DNA of 64,000 nucleotides. Origin: Euptelea pleiosperma. Its lineage: Eukaryota > Streptophyta > Magnoliopsida > Ranunculales > Eupteleaceae. The stretch lies in contig CM068548.1 of assembly GCA_035048495.1 (NCBI GenBank), forward strand, positions 11,087,464-11,151,463, written 5' to 3'. Positions within the stretch are counted from its first letter, which is position 1. The number at the start of each line of letters is the position of its first letter. The translations under genes and the position numbers were made by a program. Below the pieces are notes generated by a model. It worked only from the letters and a program-made list of their open reading frames with translations, ran no database searches and had not been told where the DNA came from. This document shows, piece by piece, positions 22,901 to 40,700 of the stretch.

Positions 22901-24828
22901 CCGAGAACATTAGTGAACTTCTTAGTTCACTTTTGGGCTTGATTCCGAGATTCCCGACCCGCTCTCGTGTTTTTATTTTTATGAAGACACGGTTTCACCG
23001 CACGGCTTCAGTTATCAATTTCAGAACAACTCATATTATCAAAATTAAATTTTTATGTCATTTCATGGCTTATTGCAGTTTCGTAAGGAGAGCAGGATGG
23101 GATAGTGAGTTGGTGAACGAGTCATACCCATGGATTGAGAAGCAAATCGTTCAACGTCCCAAACTTGTACCATGGCAGGAGGCACTACGAGATGGTCTTT
23201 TGGAAGTCGGGGTTGCACCTTTTAATGGCTTCTCATTTGACCACATTTATGGGACTAAGGTTGGAGGGAGCATCTTCGATGAGAACGGCCGCCGGCACAC
23301 TGCTGCAGACCTACTTGCGTCTGCTAACCCGAAGAATCTTCGAGTCTTAGTTCACGCAACTGTGCAAAAGATTGTGTTCGATACAACGGGTAATTGTTGC
23401 ATGGACTTTAGACATCGAAAAAAAAAAAAAAAAAACATAAGGACCTGTTTGGATACATGGATTACTAAAGGATGACCTGCCATTAATGGGTCCTATTGAG
23501 TGGTTTTCTTGACCCTTTGCATGCATGCCATGCATGAGATGATTCTAGTCGATATGCATGTGACACAAAATTGGAGATATAACGATAAACGAGTAAATTA
23601 ATAATTTTTAGTTTTTTTTTATTATTAATAATCTTGATACAGGGAAGCGACCCAAGGCTATTGGAGTTGCATTCGAAGACGAAAAAGGGAAAGCACATCA
23701 AGCGTTTCTCGCAAAGAGTGGGTGGAGTGAGGTGATTGTGTCGTCGGGTGCAATCGGGAGCCCTCAGCTACTACTACTAAGTGGTATTGGACCTAAAGCT
23801 GACCTCAAGAAGATGAACATCTCGGTGGTAGTTGACAATGAATTAGTCGGGAAAGGAATGTCCGACAACCCCATGAACACCATATTCATACCAACTAAGC
23901 GACCGGTCGAGCAGTCACTAATCCAAACTGTCGGGATTACGAAAAAGGGTGTGTATATTGAGGCTAGCAGCGGATTCGGCCAGTCATCGGATAGCATCCA
24001 ATACACCCATGGGATCATGTCAGCAGAGGTTAGTAGTAATCCACATTTCATGTATGCATGTAATATGTAATGTATGAACCATAATGTAATTTGTTGGCAA
24101 ACCAGATTGGGCAGCTCTCCACCATTCCTCCCAAGCAAAGGAGTAAACAAGCCATGGAAGCCTACATGGAAAGCAAATGTCAGCTACCATATGAGTTATT
24201 CATGGGTGGCTTCATTTTAGAGAAGATCGTGGGCCCACGTTCGACGGGCCAACTCAACCTGATCAACACCAATGTTGATGATAATCCCAATGTCACCTTC
24301 AACTATTTCAGCCATCCAAATGATCTGAAACTATGCGTTCGTGGCATTCGCATGATGGAGAAAATCGTGCGGTCGAAGCCCTTCATGGAGCTCACAAATG
24401 ATGAAATATACACCATGGATGGGATACTTAACATGAGTGTCAAGGCTAATGTGAACCTGATACCCAAGCACACCAATGACACAAAGAAGCTAGAGCAGTT
24501 CTGCAAGGACACAGTTGTTACTATCTGGCACTACCATGGTGGGTGCCAAGTGGGTAAGGTAGTGGACCCAAATTATAGGGTCATTGGTATCGATGGTCTC
24601 CGTGTTATCGACGGGTCTACATTCATCGAATCCCCTGGCACAAATCCTCAAGCCACAGTTATGATGATGGGCAGGTAAGATCATTATTTTCTTTTTCGAA
24701 TTAATTAAGGAAAAATTTGTTGGATTTGGGAATATCTTAATGTGTTCAAATTTGGTTTTCTTGTGATGTGCAGATACATGGGAGTGAAAATGTCAAGAGA
24801 AAGATTAGGCAGAGCAGCTGGTGTATAA
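19973..24828 (+). CDS. HTH: HOTHEAD-like GMC oxidoreductase (six exons)
   Basis: Exons are 19,973-20,036, 20,240-20,633, 23,079-23,389, 23,643-24,028, 24,106-24,674 and 24,774-24,828. All introns are GT-AG and the phases join without a break to give 592 residues, close to Arabidopsis HOTHEAD (about 594). Residues 1-20 form a signal peptide. A poly-Ser linker (about 45-54) precedes the FAD-binding motif GGGTAG (about 67-72). Further GMC blocks are ARVLGGGTCINAGFY, SSGAIGSPQLLLLSGIGP and, near the C-terminus, the active-site WHYHGGC (about 526-532) and GTNPQAT. HOTHEAD is a secreted FAD enzyme; in Arabidopsis it is linked to long-chain dicarboxylic fatty acid formation, cuticle integrity and prevention of floral organ fusion. 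Mandelonitrile lyases share the fold, but the near-continuous similarity favours HOTHEAD. The 2.4-kb second intron holds repeat fragments. The neighbour ALE2 converges on its 3' end. Confidence 0.93.
20634..23078 (+). other. HTH intron 2 with repeat debris
   Basis: A 2,445-bp intron, much longer than the other four in the gene. It contains a family A fragment with GCACGTGGC near 20,876, a T-run at 21,108-21,124 and family B words at 21,250-21,350 and 22,700-22,760. No second gene is seen in it. Confidence 0.7.
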
Positions 24829-25647
24829 AACCGGATCGGCGTTTCTGTACTAGTAGAAATATGATTTGATTTTTATAATTCTTGCAAGCAGTTAAATATA
24901 AAACTTGCCAAAAACCAATGGAAAATATTATTTCCATTTGTTTATATATAGTCCACTACTGTTTAATGGGGTTCAAATATTATTATCTGGTATTAATCCA
25001 TCATTTTTACTCTTCTTGATTCTCTGTTTTCTCTGTTTTATCAAACTTCTCTGACAAATGTCGAAATATTTCGATAAATAAAAACAATATAGAAAGACCA
25101 ATCAGCATCATTAATGGATATTATTACCATTTTTGAAGGAGAAAAGAATTTCATGTAAATATAAATTTTCCACAAATTTCAGTTACATGAGGCTTCCCTT
25201 TTCTCAAAACACAGAGGGATTCATGATAAAGATTTTCTGTTCTGAAACAACTTGGACATCAGAAGTTTTAATACATTGATCTCATGAATTGAATTGAATG
25301 GAGACAACAGAGGACTCGTTCAGGACTAGTCCATATCGTTGCACATTTATTACTCTTCACAAGAACTATGCCTCGTTCGAATGAAGCATTTGCTTTCTGC
25401 GGTATGGCCGACAAAGATCGTTTTCACATTCTTCATCATAACAGCCAACCTCCTGCTTTACTAGTTCTGGGCAGCAACAAGAGCAATTATTGATAAACTC
25501 TGCAAGTCATGACCACCGAAGCCTATCCGAACATGTAGTTGTATTTCATATTGATCTGTGAGGGGAATAAATTGCTCATTGATGTTCATGGATGTGAATT
25601 TCGACAGCGGGGTTAATGCTATTCTAGTGGATGGTGCTCCTACAAGC
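24829..25647. other. Convergent intergenic region between HTH and ALE2
   Basis: About 820 bp holding both 3' untranslated regions. AT-rich, with AATAAA-like words near 25,076, but no polyadenylation site can be fixed. No other gene or obvious repeat. Confidence 0.6.
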
Positions 25648-31806
<6,159 letters not shown>

Positions 31807-32330
31807 CCAGTCTATCCAGAAGGAAGAAACAGGAGATGAAATCTCGAAATCTCCCACCCACCCACTCCAAATAAGAACAAAAATAGGAAATGATTAAAAA
31901 AATCGGAATAAACAAACTGAAATAAAAGATGGGTAATCTTCAAGTAAGAACAAAATGGAAGTTAGACTAGAGAAGACCCACAAATTGTAAGTGAAAAGCA
32001 ATGAGAAGGCAGTTTGATGGAAACCCAAAAAGGGGTTTGGAGAGAAGAATCATAGTTACTATTTTTTGAAGAAAAGCTCTGAAATTTGCAGAGCTTTGAG
32101 ATTGCCATGCAGGGGAGAACAGAACAGTTTCTACTGTCGTGAGTTTTAAAGAACAAAGAAAATGCTAAAGACAACACTCACAGAGCTAAACCAGACTCTT
32201 TTAAGATATGAGATATAGAAAGAGACAGAGAGAAACCTGAATGTTTTTTTTGGTGGCGGTGGTGGTGGTGGTGGTGGAGGTGGTGGTGTTGGGGGGTTTG
32301 GGGTGGGGGGATAGATTTTCCAAAAAATAT
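31807..32330 (-). promoter_or_regulatory. ALE2 leader and upstream region
   Basis: Pyrimidine-rich (minus strand) leader upstream of the ATG; no intron in it can be fixed. A TATAAT-like word lies at about 32,322-32,330 on the minus strand, with the G-rich tract just downstream of it. Confidence 0.35.
32247..32312 (+). repeat. (GGT)n and G-run tract near the ALE2 promoter
   Basis: Nine or so GGT-type triplets are followed by G-runs of six, four and six. On the plus strand four or more G-tracts lie close together, which could form a G-quadruplex on the ALE2 template strand. Confidence 0.7.
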
Positions 32331-34000
32331 TATAAACTTGTAGTGAGGAGATGAGATTAACAGATTAAGATTTGAGAAAATTAAAGTTAGATCTCTTTGT
32401 TGAAATTTTTGGGTATGATTTGTTTAAGTGGACTGCTTCATTGGACACATTCATTTCTCTTTGATGGCATTAAAACATTTGAGAAGTGTTATAGGGGTCA
32501 ATAGCATTGACAATCTATAGGTAATTAGGTCATAATTTCCCATCTTTATGGAGAACTAAGGTACTTCTCAAGTAGACCCTAAGGAAGGTCTACCATCCTC
32601 CAAACGTCTCTCGATCAAGCGGCTGTGATTGTCTATCATACAAAGATTTTTTGGATTGTGTTAGAGGTCTCTTCAAGTGAGACCATTGATTGGTAGATCT
32701 CATTTTCTGATCATATGATTTTTAGAAAATGGGTACACTGGATTTTGTCTGAATTTTTATTGAATTTCAGCTTTTACTTGATCAAGTAGTTAGATGTGCT
32801 ATTGATCCAAAACTGGCCAATTAATGGGCCTCTTTTAGATTGACACCAACCCCAAAATTGACTGATCTAAAAATCTAAACCGTTCAATCGAATCGTGTGA
32901 TTCTGAGACCATGGCCCATTTATACAATGGACCTTTTATTTGAATTTTCATTGGTCATGCTATAAATTGCCATGTGGCACATCTCTTGGTCATTTGAGTA
33001 TTTTTCTCATGGGCTTCATGAGTAGGCCCATGGGTGGAATATCGTATTACAAGCCCATGATGGAAAAGTGCTCAAATCCAACAGCTAAGAATCACCTACT
33101 AGGCTGATTTTTTGTGGGCCAGACATTTATGGGAACAGTGGGCTTAACAGCGTTATGTGGCAAATTTTGGTGTGACCGACTCGTGGCACAGGTATTAGTG
33201 ACCAACACCTCAGGTTTCCTCAGAAGAAATTGAAATATTAAACTGTCGAATTCCATAAATATCTTACCAAACAGAAACGTCGGCAGGTGAAGAAATGCAA
33301 TTCAAGGTCCTATAAATGGGTTTGTAAGGTTTATGGATAGAGCCCACCTACCAAATTTAAAATGTGATTTCTTAGTAAATGGTTACTACTATGGTCCCCC
33401 CACCCCCACCCCAACCTACCTGGTTGGTGGTCACTTTGGGGTCAGGATGCAGTGTCGAACAATCACTTTACTTGATGATGACTTGTTTGGCCTATGTGTC
33501 AAACATTGGTCAGACCAGAGTTAATCTCGACCATCGAAAAAAAAAATGCGAGTTTAATACGATTTCGGTTAAAATTGCAGTAAGAAAAAACAGTAAAAAA
33601 TACGACAATGTCAAAAGATTCGTGACTGAAATCAGGTTTTAATATGGTTTTAGTCCAAAAAAAATCAATAAAAAAAAAAAACGTACTTAACCGGTGCACG
33701 CTGTCGTCCTGCTTAGTCGATAACGTAAACCAAGGTTGGAAAACCCGCGACTTGGAACTGAGTTGGCTACTTATAAAATAATCGACTCGGGTAATTAGAA
33801 GCTTAATTACTTAAACAAGTCATAAATTTTATTGAATATATTTGATAAGTATAGAATATAAATTTTGGTCCTTGTTCTATCATCTAAATGCCATGACTCA
33901 ACCCTAAATCACTGAATTAAGAGGGGCCCATGGCATGTGGCTACATGTTTCTTGTCATCCACTCCATCCTGTTTAGGGGGTCACTCACTTGTACTCACTT
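32331..34000. other. Non-genic stretch with foldback fragment
   Basis: No gene recognised. A variant family A fragment lies at about 33,045-33,185 ('gctcaaatccaacagctaag', 'aggctgatt'). Confidence 0.5.
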
Positions 34001-34230
34001 GGGCCCTGTTTGAAAAACCAAAAATAATTGACTAGCCAAGGTTAGTCTAGGTCCAATCATCTGACCTGTATTTGGTAACTTGTGGGCCCCCCTTTTTTAG
34101 ATTTTTTTCCCCCTTCAAATGGTACCAAAGTGGGTTTTTTGAAAAGAAATTGAAACATTGAACTTGTTCATCCCTGAACTGGGATAGGACTAGGCTAGGC
34201 TCTGAAAACATAAGCATGACAAACAGGCCC
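34001..34230. mobile_element. Tourist-like MITE
   Basis: The ends GGGCCCTGTTTG and CAAACAGGCCC are inverted. The right flank is TTA; the left flank is TTG or CTT depending on where the end is placed, so the duplication is imperfect. A GA microsatellite follows at 34,247-34,266. Confidence 0.5.
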
Positions 34231-35149
34231 TTAGTTTCACTTTGCAAAGAGAGAGAGAGAGAGAGATGGATCTAGAGATCTAGAGATCTAGAGAGAGAGA
34301 GAGAGGCTTGAGTACTTGACCATGAGCGTGTGCAAATGTATTGGATCCCATTTCGTGGATGCAAAGTAATTGGAATTGGATTTATACTTTTTGTTGCTTT
34401 GCTTTGTTTTCCTTTTGTTAAGGCTGAAAAATGTATGTCCTTTAATGAATATTCTCCATACATGCTTCTCTGCTCCAATCAAACCAACCTCTCCATGGAA
34501 CCCTTTATGACTCCATAAGATTACAATATGATTCAAGATTGCTTAATTCATGACCTTCAGAGATGCCATATCACATGATCTGATCTGTAGATCATATAGA
34601 TTACAACATATTTTTCGAACTCGCGAAATCGCCGGAACTTTGGGCATTAATTTCCGAGCATTTTCGTTCATGCCGATACTTTATATATATTGATCACATG
34701 ACACGTGGGGCCCACATGACATGTGATACCTTCTGCGCACTCTGGCTTGAAAGTCTCCCTTTGCTCGCCCGAACGCTTGTGGCCCAAGTCTTATTTCAAA
34801 TTAAGGAATTACGAGGTGAGACAGAAATCGAGCTGATGCTGTTCGAGAATCTAAAAACACACTTGCTCATGATCATGCTATTCATTGATTTATGTGGGAT
34901 CCACTCGATATTTTAGATTACTTGATAAGTGGGGCCACATGGCACATGAGACCTTGAAATATGAGGCACCGATTGTATGGGACCCACCTGATATGTAGAT
35001 GACCTGACGTATCTATTGGATATTGGTGCAACAAGCCTATGTGCATGTGCAATATGTATAATAAGTCACATGGTTATCCAAACTCTTGAAAATCTAAAGT
35101 AACGCCAAAGTGTCTACTACTATCAATCTCAGGAGTTCACTATCACCAA
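34231..35149. other. Non-genic stretch
   Basis: GA-rich start, then unique-looking sequence with short frames and no recognised domain, RNA gene or repeat boundary. Confidence 0.45.
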
Positions 35150-35531
35150 AGCCCATTTGGACAGGCCCAAGACTAAATAACGCTAAATAAAATGCGATGT
35201 AAAAGAAAAGGGAATTTTTGACATACCCCACATGTTATCTTTGAAATTTGACATAACCCCACGAAACTTTGGTAGGTCATGACCAGCCATCCACCATAGC
35301 CGTTTGGGCGTGTTCTTGTTCTAAGGTTGAAGAAAGGGACATTTTCATCAAAAATTATCAGTTTGAGTAAACGATAGTAGACCGGGTGTTTGCCATATTT
35401 GCTTGGCAATTGGAAAATCACAAATAACAAGGTACAAAGTGGACTCCTTCCAAATGCATGGAAACCTAAATTGCAATTTGGCACATGCTGAAAAATAGCA
35501 CAACTACATTTTGGGGCGTCCAAACGGCCCC
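35150..35531. mobile_element. Possible Tourist-like element
   Basis: The ends GCCCATTTGGAC and GTCCAAACGGCCCC are inverted. Its right part (from 35,430) belongs to family F, also found at 36,950-37,280. Duplication of flanks is not clear. Confidence 0.4.
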
Positions 35532-35700
35532 TAGTGTGTTGATTGGAAATTGCCTTTTTTTCCCTGGATTGAAGAGAAATAGCTCTAAACAGTAAACATG
35601 GAAACTAGCAAGCTGGTGTTGAACTTGCAGAAAACACGGTAGGTACAGCATCCCTTCCCTGGACATCAAAACCAAATGCTCTAAACAGTAAACATGGAAT
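35430..35700. repeat. Family F repeat, copy 1
   Basis: 'gactccttccaaatgcatg', 'ggcacatgctga', 'gctctaaacagtaaacatgg' and 'agcaagctggtgttgaa' recur in the same order at 36,950-37,200. A fragment of the 'tactagtgggtg' repeat follows from about 35,715. Confidence 0.5.
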
Positions 35701-36033
35701 GTCACATGTATAACACTAGTAAATGGCCCATCCCACGGCACTCCCCGACAAAAGCGTTTGCAAAAGTTGGGTACCTTTGGCACTTAAACGGTATGCATTA
35801 CCATTTTTTTTTCCATTATAATGGATTATTACGCAGAGGGGCAAAAATGAAAAAATGAGAAAGTAAAGGTAAAAACATAAAAGATGAAAAATAAGGCTGC
35901 TAAAATTCAAAATTTGTATTTCGAATTTTCAATCTATTGCACGCGGGGAATGAGTGGGAGTGGCCGAATAAATGAGGGGGATTGAGTGGCTGAAATCTAA
36001 CCACACATTAGATGGATGGTTTCTACATCAAAA

Positions 36034-36319
36034 CATGGTTTAAAAAACGGCCATTATAATGAAAATAACGGGTGTTATAATGGATTAGGATCTCCCCCGT
36101 TACGTTATTTACTATTTTAACGCTCAAAATAACAACCGTAATTTTTCCGAAAAAAACTGTTAAAAAACGACCATTATTTGTTTTATTGAAAATTTGAATT
36201 TCAACACCATTTTTTTCTGTTATTTTTCCAGTTTTACCCAGTGCGTGACAATCCGTTATAACAGAAAAAAATGGTAAGTCCCCCAGTTCGTCCGTTATAA
36301 CGGCCCCTTTTAAACCTTG
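36034..36319. mobile_element. hAT-like MITE (family B), reference copy with perfect 8-bp duplication
   Basis: The element begins CATGGTTTAAAAAACGG and ends TTTTAAACCTTG. It is flanked by identical CATCAAAA at 36,026-36,033 and 36,320-36,327. The interior has CCGTTA/TAACGG palindromes and 'ctcccccgttacgttat'. This copy best defines the family ends. Confidence 0.85.
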
Positions 36320-36809
36320 CATCAAAATACCCCCCCTCATCTAAAATAGTTTTCAATATTTCGAATGTCGTAAAATAATCTCCATCTTTTTTCTACAGTC
36401 TCATTCTTTTTCAGTATGGATGAAGACGACATTTAATGAACTTATTTCATAGAAAACTTCTCATCACATTTAAGGAACTAACAGGCTAGGTGCCTATGTT
36501 TAAAGCCTACCCCTGGATAGATATTCATACCAAAAATCAGCTTGTTTGATTATTTCTAGCCGTTGGTTTTAGTACCCAAAAAAATGGTTGAATCCAACCG
36601 CTAGAATCACGTCTTAACAAGCGCTTAAATCTAATGGCTAGAGATTACCAATCAGGGTAATTTTTAGTGTAATACTCTTCATCCAAAACCCAACACTCCC
36701 TTCTCTCACCACGTAGGGGCTATTTATAGAGAAGCCCTAAACAAAGTGTAAAGGATAATTGTAGTATCCAACACCAATAAAGTTGTGACACGTGTACCTA
36801 AAGAAACCT

Positions 36810-36950
36810 GTAGCTCATACCAACCGGTATTTCTTTTTCTTTCGCAAGTTTCGTTTTTTCAACCAAGGCAAAGATTCCCTAGGTAGCCTGGAAACCCTCA
36901 TTCACAGTTGGACGTTTTAAGTGTCCATGGACGGTGACCCCTATGACACC
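36810..36950 (-). repeat. Family E repeat in reverse orientation
   Basis: 'gattccctaggtagcctgg' and 'ttggacgttttaagtgtcc' are the reverse complement of wording at 12,350-12,450 and 17,300-17,380. Confidence 0.5.
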
Positions 36951-37280
36951 CCAAATGTAAAAGAAATGATCTCCTTCCAAAATGCATGTACGCCTAAAAT
37001 GCAGTTTTGGCATATGCTGACAAATAATCCAACCTACATTTGTGTTGCTTGGAAATCTGTCTTCTCCCTGGTTTGAAGATTCAATAGCTTTAAACAGTAG
37101 GATATGGACTGGCAAATAAGTTTAGTATCCCAACTTGACTAGCAAGCTGGCGATGAATTTGCAGAAAACACACTATGAGAGGTGTAGCACCCCTGCCTCC
37201 GACCGGTATACTGAGAAAATGACATCCATCCCTTGCCCCACATGACACATCAAAACCAAATGACACCCTACACTTGCACC
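36951..37280. repeat. Family F repeat, copy 2
   Basis: Matches 35,430-35,700 with several small insertions. No coding sequence. It lies beside the family E piece, so the two may be parts of one larger element. Confidence 0.45.
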
Positions 37281-37728
37281 CATCAACTAATGCTATAAAG
37301 TAGGACAGATCAACCCCTGCCTTCGAGCCAAATAGGAAATCAGTGTGGCTTGCGTGGCGCTCAAGGGAATCCTCCCATGCTCAACCATGCAACAGATTCC
37401 TCTAGCATCATGACAACACACCCCTTGTGCATAGGTGGGTATTAGTCAAATAACATTCCTGTGGACCCTTCTCATTTATTCTTGATATCCATCGCTGTAG
37501 TGTGCATTTTCATTCTCGTGTGTTAATTAAAAGTCCATCATTCACTTACAACTTTGCGATGGCTATCGTGAAAAAAAAATTTAGCAGAGGATTTGCAAAG
37601 GATCGTCTTTGTAACACAAACTAATGCCTTGTTGGATGAGCTTCCTCTATGATTTTACACTTGAAATCACAAAAGATGATAATATCACTGGTTATCAAGA
37701 ATAGCTTCGTTACCATATTTGGTGAAAT

Positions 37729-40700
37729 TCAGTGAGTTGGATCAAATTCTTCAAATTGCTTCTTGAAAGTCTCTGCCATCTTCATTTCGTCTTCTTTGCT
37801 AAGCTTACAATTCCTCCAATCAGCCCTATTTGGCACATTCAACAAGCCTGCCAGAACCTGCAAAAACATTCTATATGATATGATGCTCCCATCTTCCAGA
37901 ATGGTTTCCATTCTTTCCAACAAGAATATACGTTAATCATGTTATGTGCGGCAAATTGAAGGGACCTAAGAAAATAAGCTTTATGTTAATACACTTGAGC
38001 AATGACAACCGAATCCTTCACAAAGTCATAATGAAGGATCAAAATAAGAAATAACGCATTGTTGCCAAAATATTCCCTAGTTACACAAATGTTTAAAATT
38101 TTATAACACTGACAAAGCCTGTCAAACAATATATTACAATTAGGGCCTGTTTGCATACAATTTATTTGAAAAGCATAGTAATTAATATAATATATATATT
38201 TGAAAATTCTTTTATTCTGAAACTATCATTTGACTTCAACTTCTTATTAAAATTGAAGAAATGGAGAGAAAGTAGGTCTCGGTTTTGCACATAGAGAGAG
38301 ATGCGGGGTTTTGATCCCAGGTGGTGGGTGAGAGAGAGTGAGAGAGGTGGGTGAGTAGGTCTCAGTTAGGGCTGCAACTTGGGCGGGCTCAACCCGAGCC
38401 CGATGGGTTGAACCCGACGTTAGGGTTGGGTTGGGTTAGCCTTTTAAGAACTTGGATCGGGCTCAGGCCAAATTTTTGGTAACCCAATCAAATCAGGTTG
38501 GGCAAAGGTTGAGGCTCGATTCAACCCAAACCCGATATACAAACTACATATATGTATTAGTATACCTACAAACATCCACACTACATTTTGCCAAATGCAA
38601 CAACCCATGGATGTTTGTCCTTTAGCAAACTACAACCCTTGTGTGAGATTACACGATGCCCTTGAAAGTTTGAAACTACAGTTTGACATTTTATGTGATC
38701 GGTTGATATTGAAATATATAGTGTTTTCTTTGACGACTGTTTTTGTTATTTCTTTAGTTACTTTTATCATGCATTTGAGTTAATGAACTTTTCCCTTCAA
38801 TGAAAATATCATGTTTTCTTTCATGAGGTGTTGGAAATGAAGCTATTATTTAATGGTTAGCATAACGGTTATTGTATTGACCAATAAATTATTTTAATAT
38901 AAAAAAAGTTAGCAATCTTTCTAACCAATAAAAAAAGTTAAGAAATTGACCAACCCGATAAGGTTGGAAAATCTAGGCCCTGACCTTGGGTTGGGTTGGG
39001 TTAGGGTTCACATCCTTAAGGTTCGGTTGGGCTAGGGTTGACCTCCAACCCGACCCAACCCAACCCACCCGAGTTGCAGCCCTAGTCTCAATTTTGCACA
39101 TAGAGAGAGAAGGGATTTTGATCCCGGGGTGGTGGGAGAGAGAGAGAGAGTGAGAGGTTTTTTTCTCAAGTAATATTGTTTTGGAAAACCAAAATCAACC
39201 TTTTCTATTTATTCAAACAAACAAATTTTAATTAAAATATCAAACCAAATACAAAGTTAGTTTTCGTTTAATTTTCAACTTAAGTACAGTTTATTTTGCT
39301 CCGACCAAACAAGCCCCCTTTGCTTTTTCATTTTTCTAAGTATTCAATTTGAAACTTAAGGTAGATGTATAAAATAAGGAAATCTAAGGAACACATCTTG
39401 TACACATAAAGACAGTTTACTAATGAGAGAGCCATATTCGTGGTACATCTGTGCAAAGGGTGGTTATCCACCATTTAGTGAAACCCAGTTGAAGATTGTA
39501 ACTATCCAATTAATTTGCATCTTTGGTAAATGATCAATAAAATGCTTATGATCATCCAAGGAAGTGGATTTATCACACGGGATCTCGGACGAACCCATCA
39601 AATGGTGGGGCCTGCCTCCTACATATGTGCCGCATGAATAGATATGCCAATAGCACACATTATTATGATCTACTAGACGATGCCGTACATTTCCTTGCCT
39701 AAAATCACCTTCATAAGTCTTATGGGTGTACAAACAAGAAGGTAGACAGTCCATTGATGATAGCATAAATAGAAGAGATTGTGTGACTTTCAGCATATTT
39801 TGCATCTTTATGCGGGAGAACTATTGCTGAAACATGTTCGTAGTCCAAAAGGATGTCAACTCATCCCCACAAGATAGTAATACTTATATCGTCACTCTTT
39901 AACGATAATGGGGATGAGAAAGCAATATGATAGTCAGATACAGTGCATCAGAACTTTAGGAGAATCCATGGCAAGGGGAAAGAATCTGATTTGGCAAAAA
40001 TTGTTTTACTTTGTTTTGAGAACAATCAATATATGCATAAAAATTCATGGAAAGATAAATTAGCCAAGTCATTTTTGTTCATAAGAAACAAGAGGTAATT
40101 TTTCAATTACAACCCCTGCAGAATCCCAGAGACAGAAGGCAGATAGTATCTAGGAATTGAACTTTAGTACTAATTACCTCACGTCCAAATTGGACTGGGA
40201 ATTTCTCATTATCCTCAACAGAATGTGATAGTATTGTTCCTTCTGGGAGTTCCACATAAAAGAAACTCAATTTTCTGTCAAACTGTGTCCTCAATAATTT
40301 TCTACCTTCAGAATTTTCATTGTCTGCCAGATAAATCAAGAAAAACATCAATAGAGACATCATGAAAAAGCTAAAGAGAAACAATTTTTAAGGAAACCAT
40401 ACTCAATGAAACCACTTTTTACACCTGAAGCCAATTCACACTTACAATCCTATTATTGAATTAGAACTCAAAGATCTTCTAGAACTTAGCCATGAAAATT
40501 TTAAATGGGAGCAATGCAGGAGCTGAGTAGAACCAAAAAGTGAAAATAAGCTGTTTAAGACCCAAAGAATGTAGCAGTTGTGAGATTTTCAAATGGAAGC
40601 AGCACCCCATGTAGAAGATTCAAGTGATTGTGGTCCAGTATCATATTTACACTTGCACCATTCCCCATTTACAGGTTAAAGCTAGACCGGCATTCCTTGG

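Noticed and set aside
22819..23475. 218-residue frame as a single coding unit
   Set aside because: Only 23,079-23,389 is HTH exon 3; the remainder is intron read-through on both sides.
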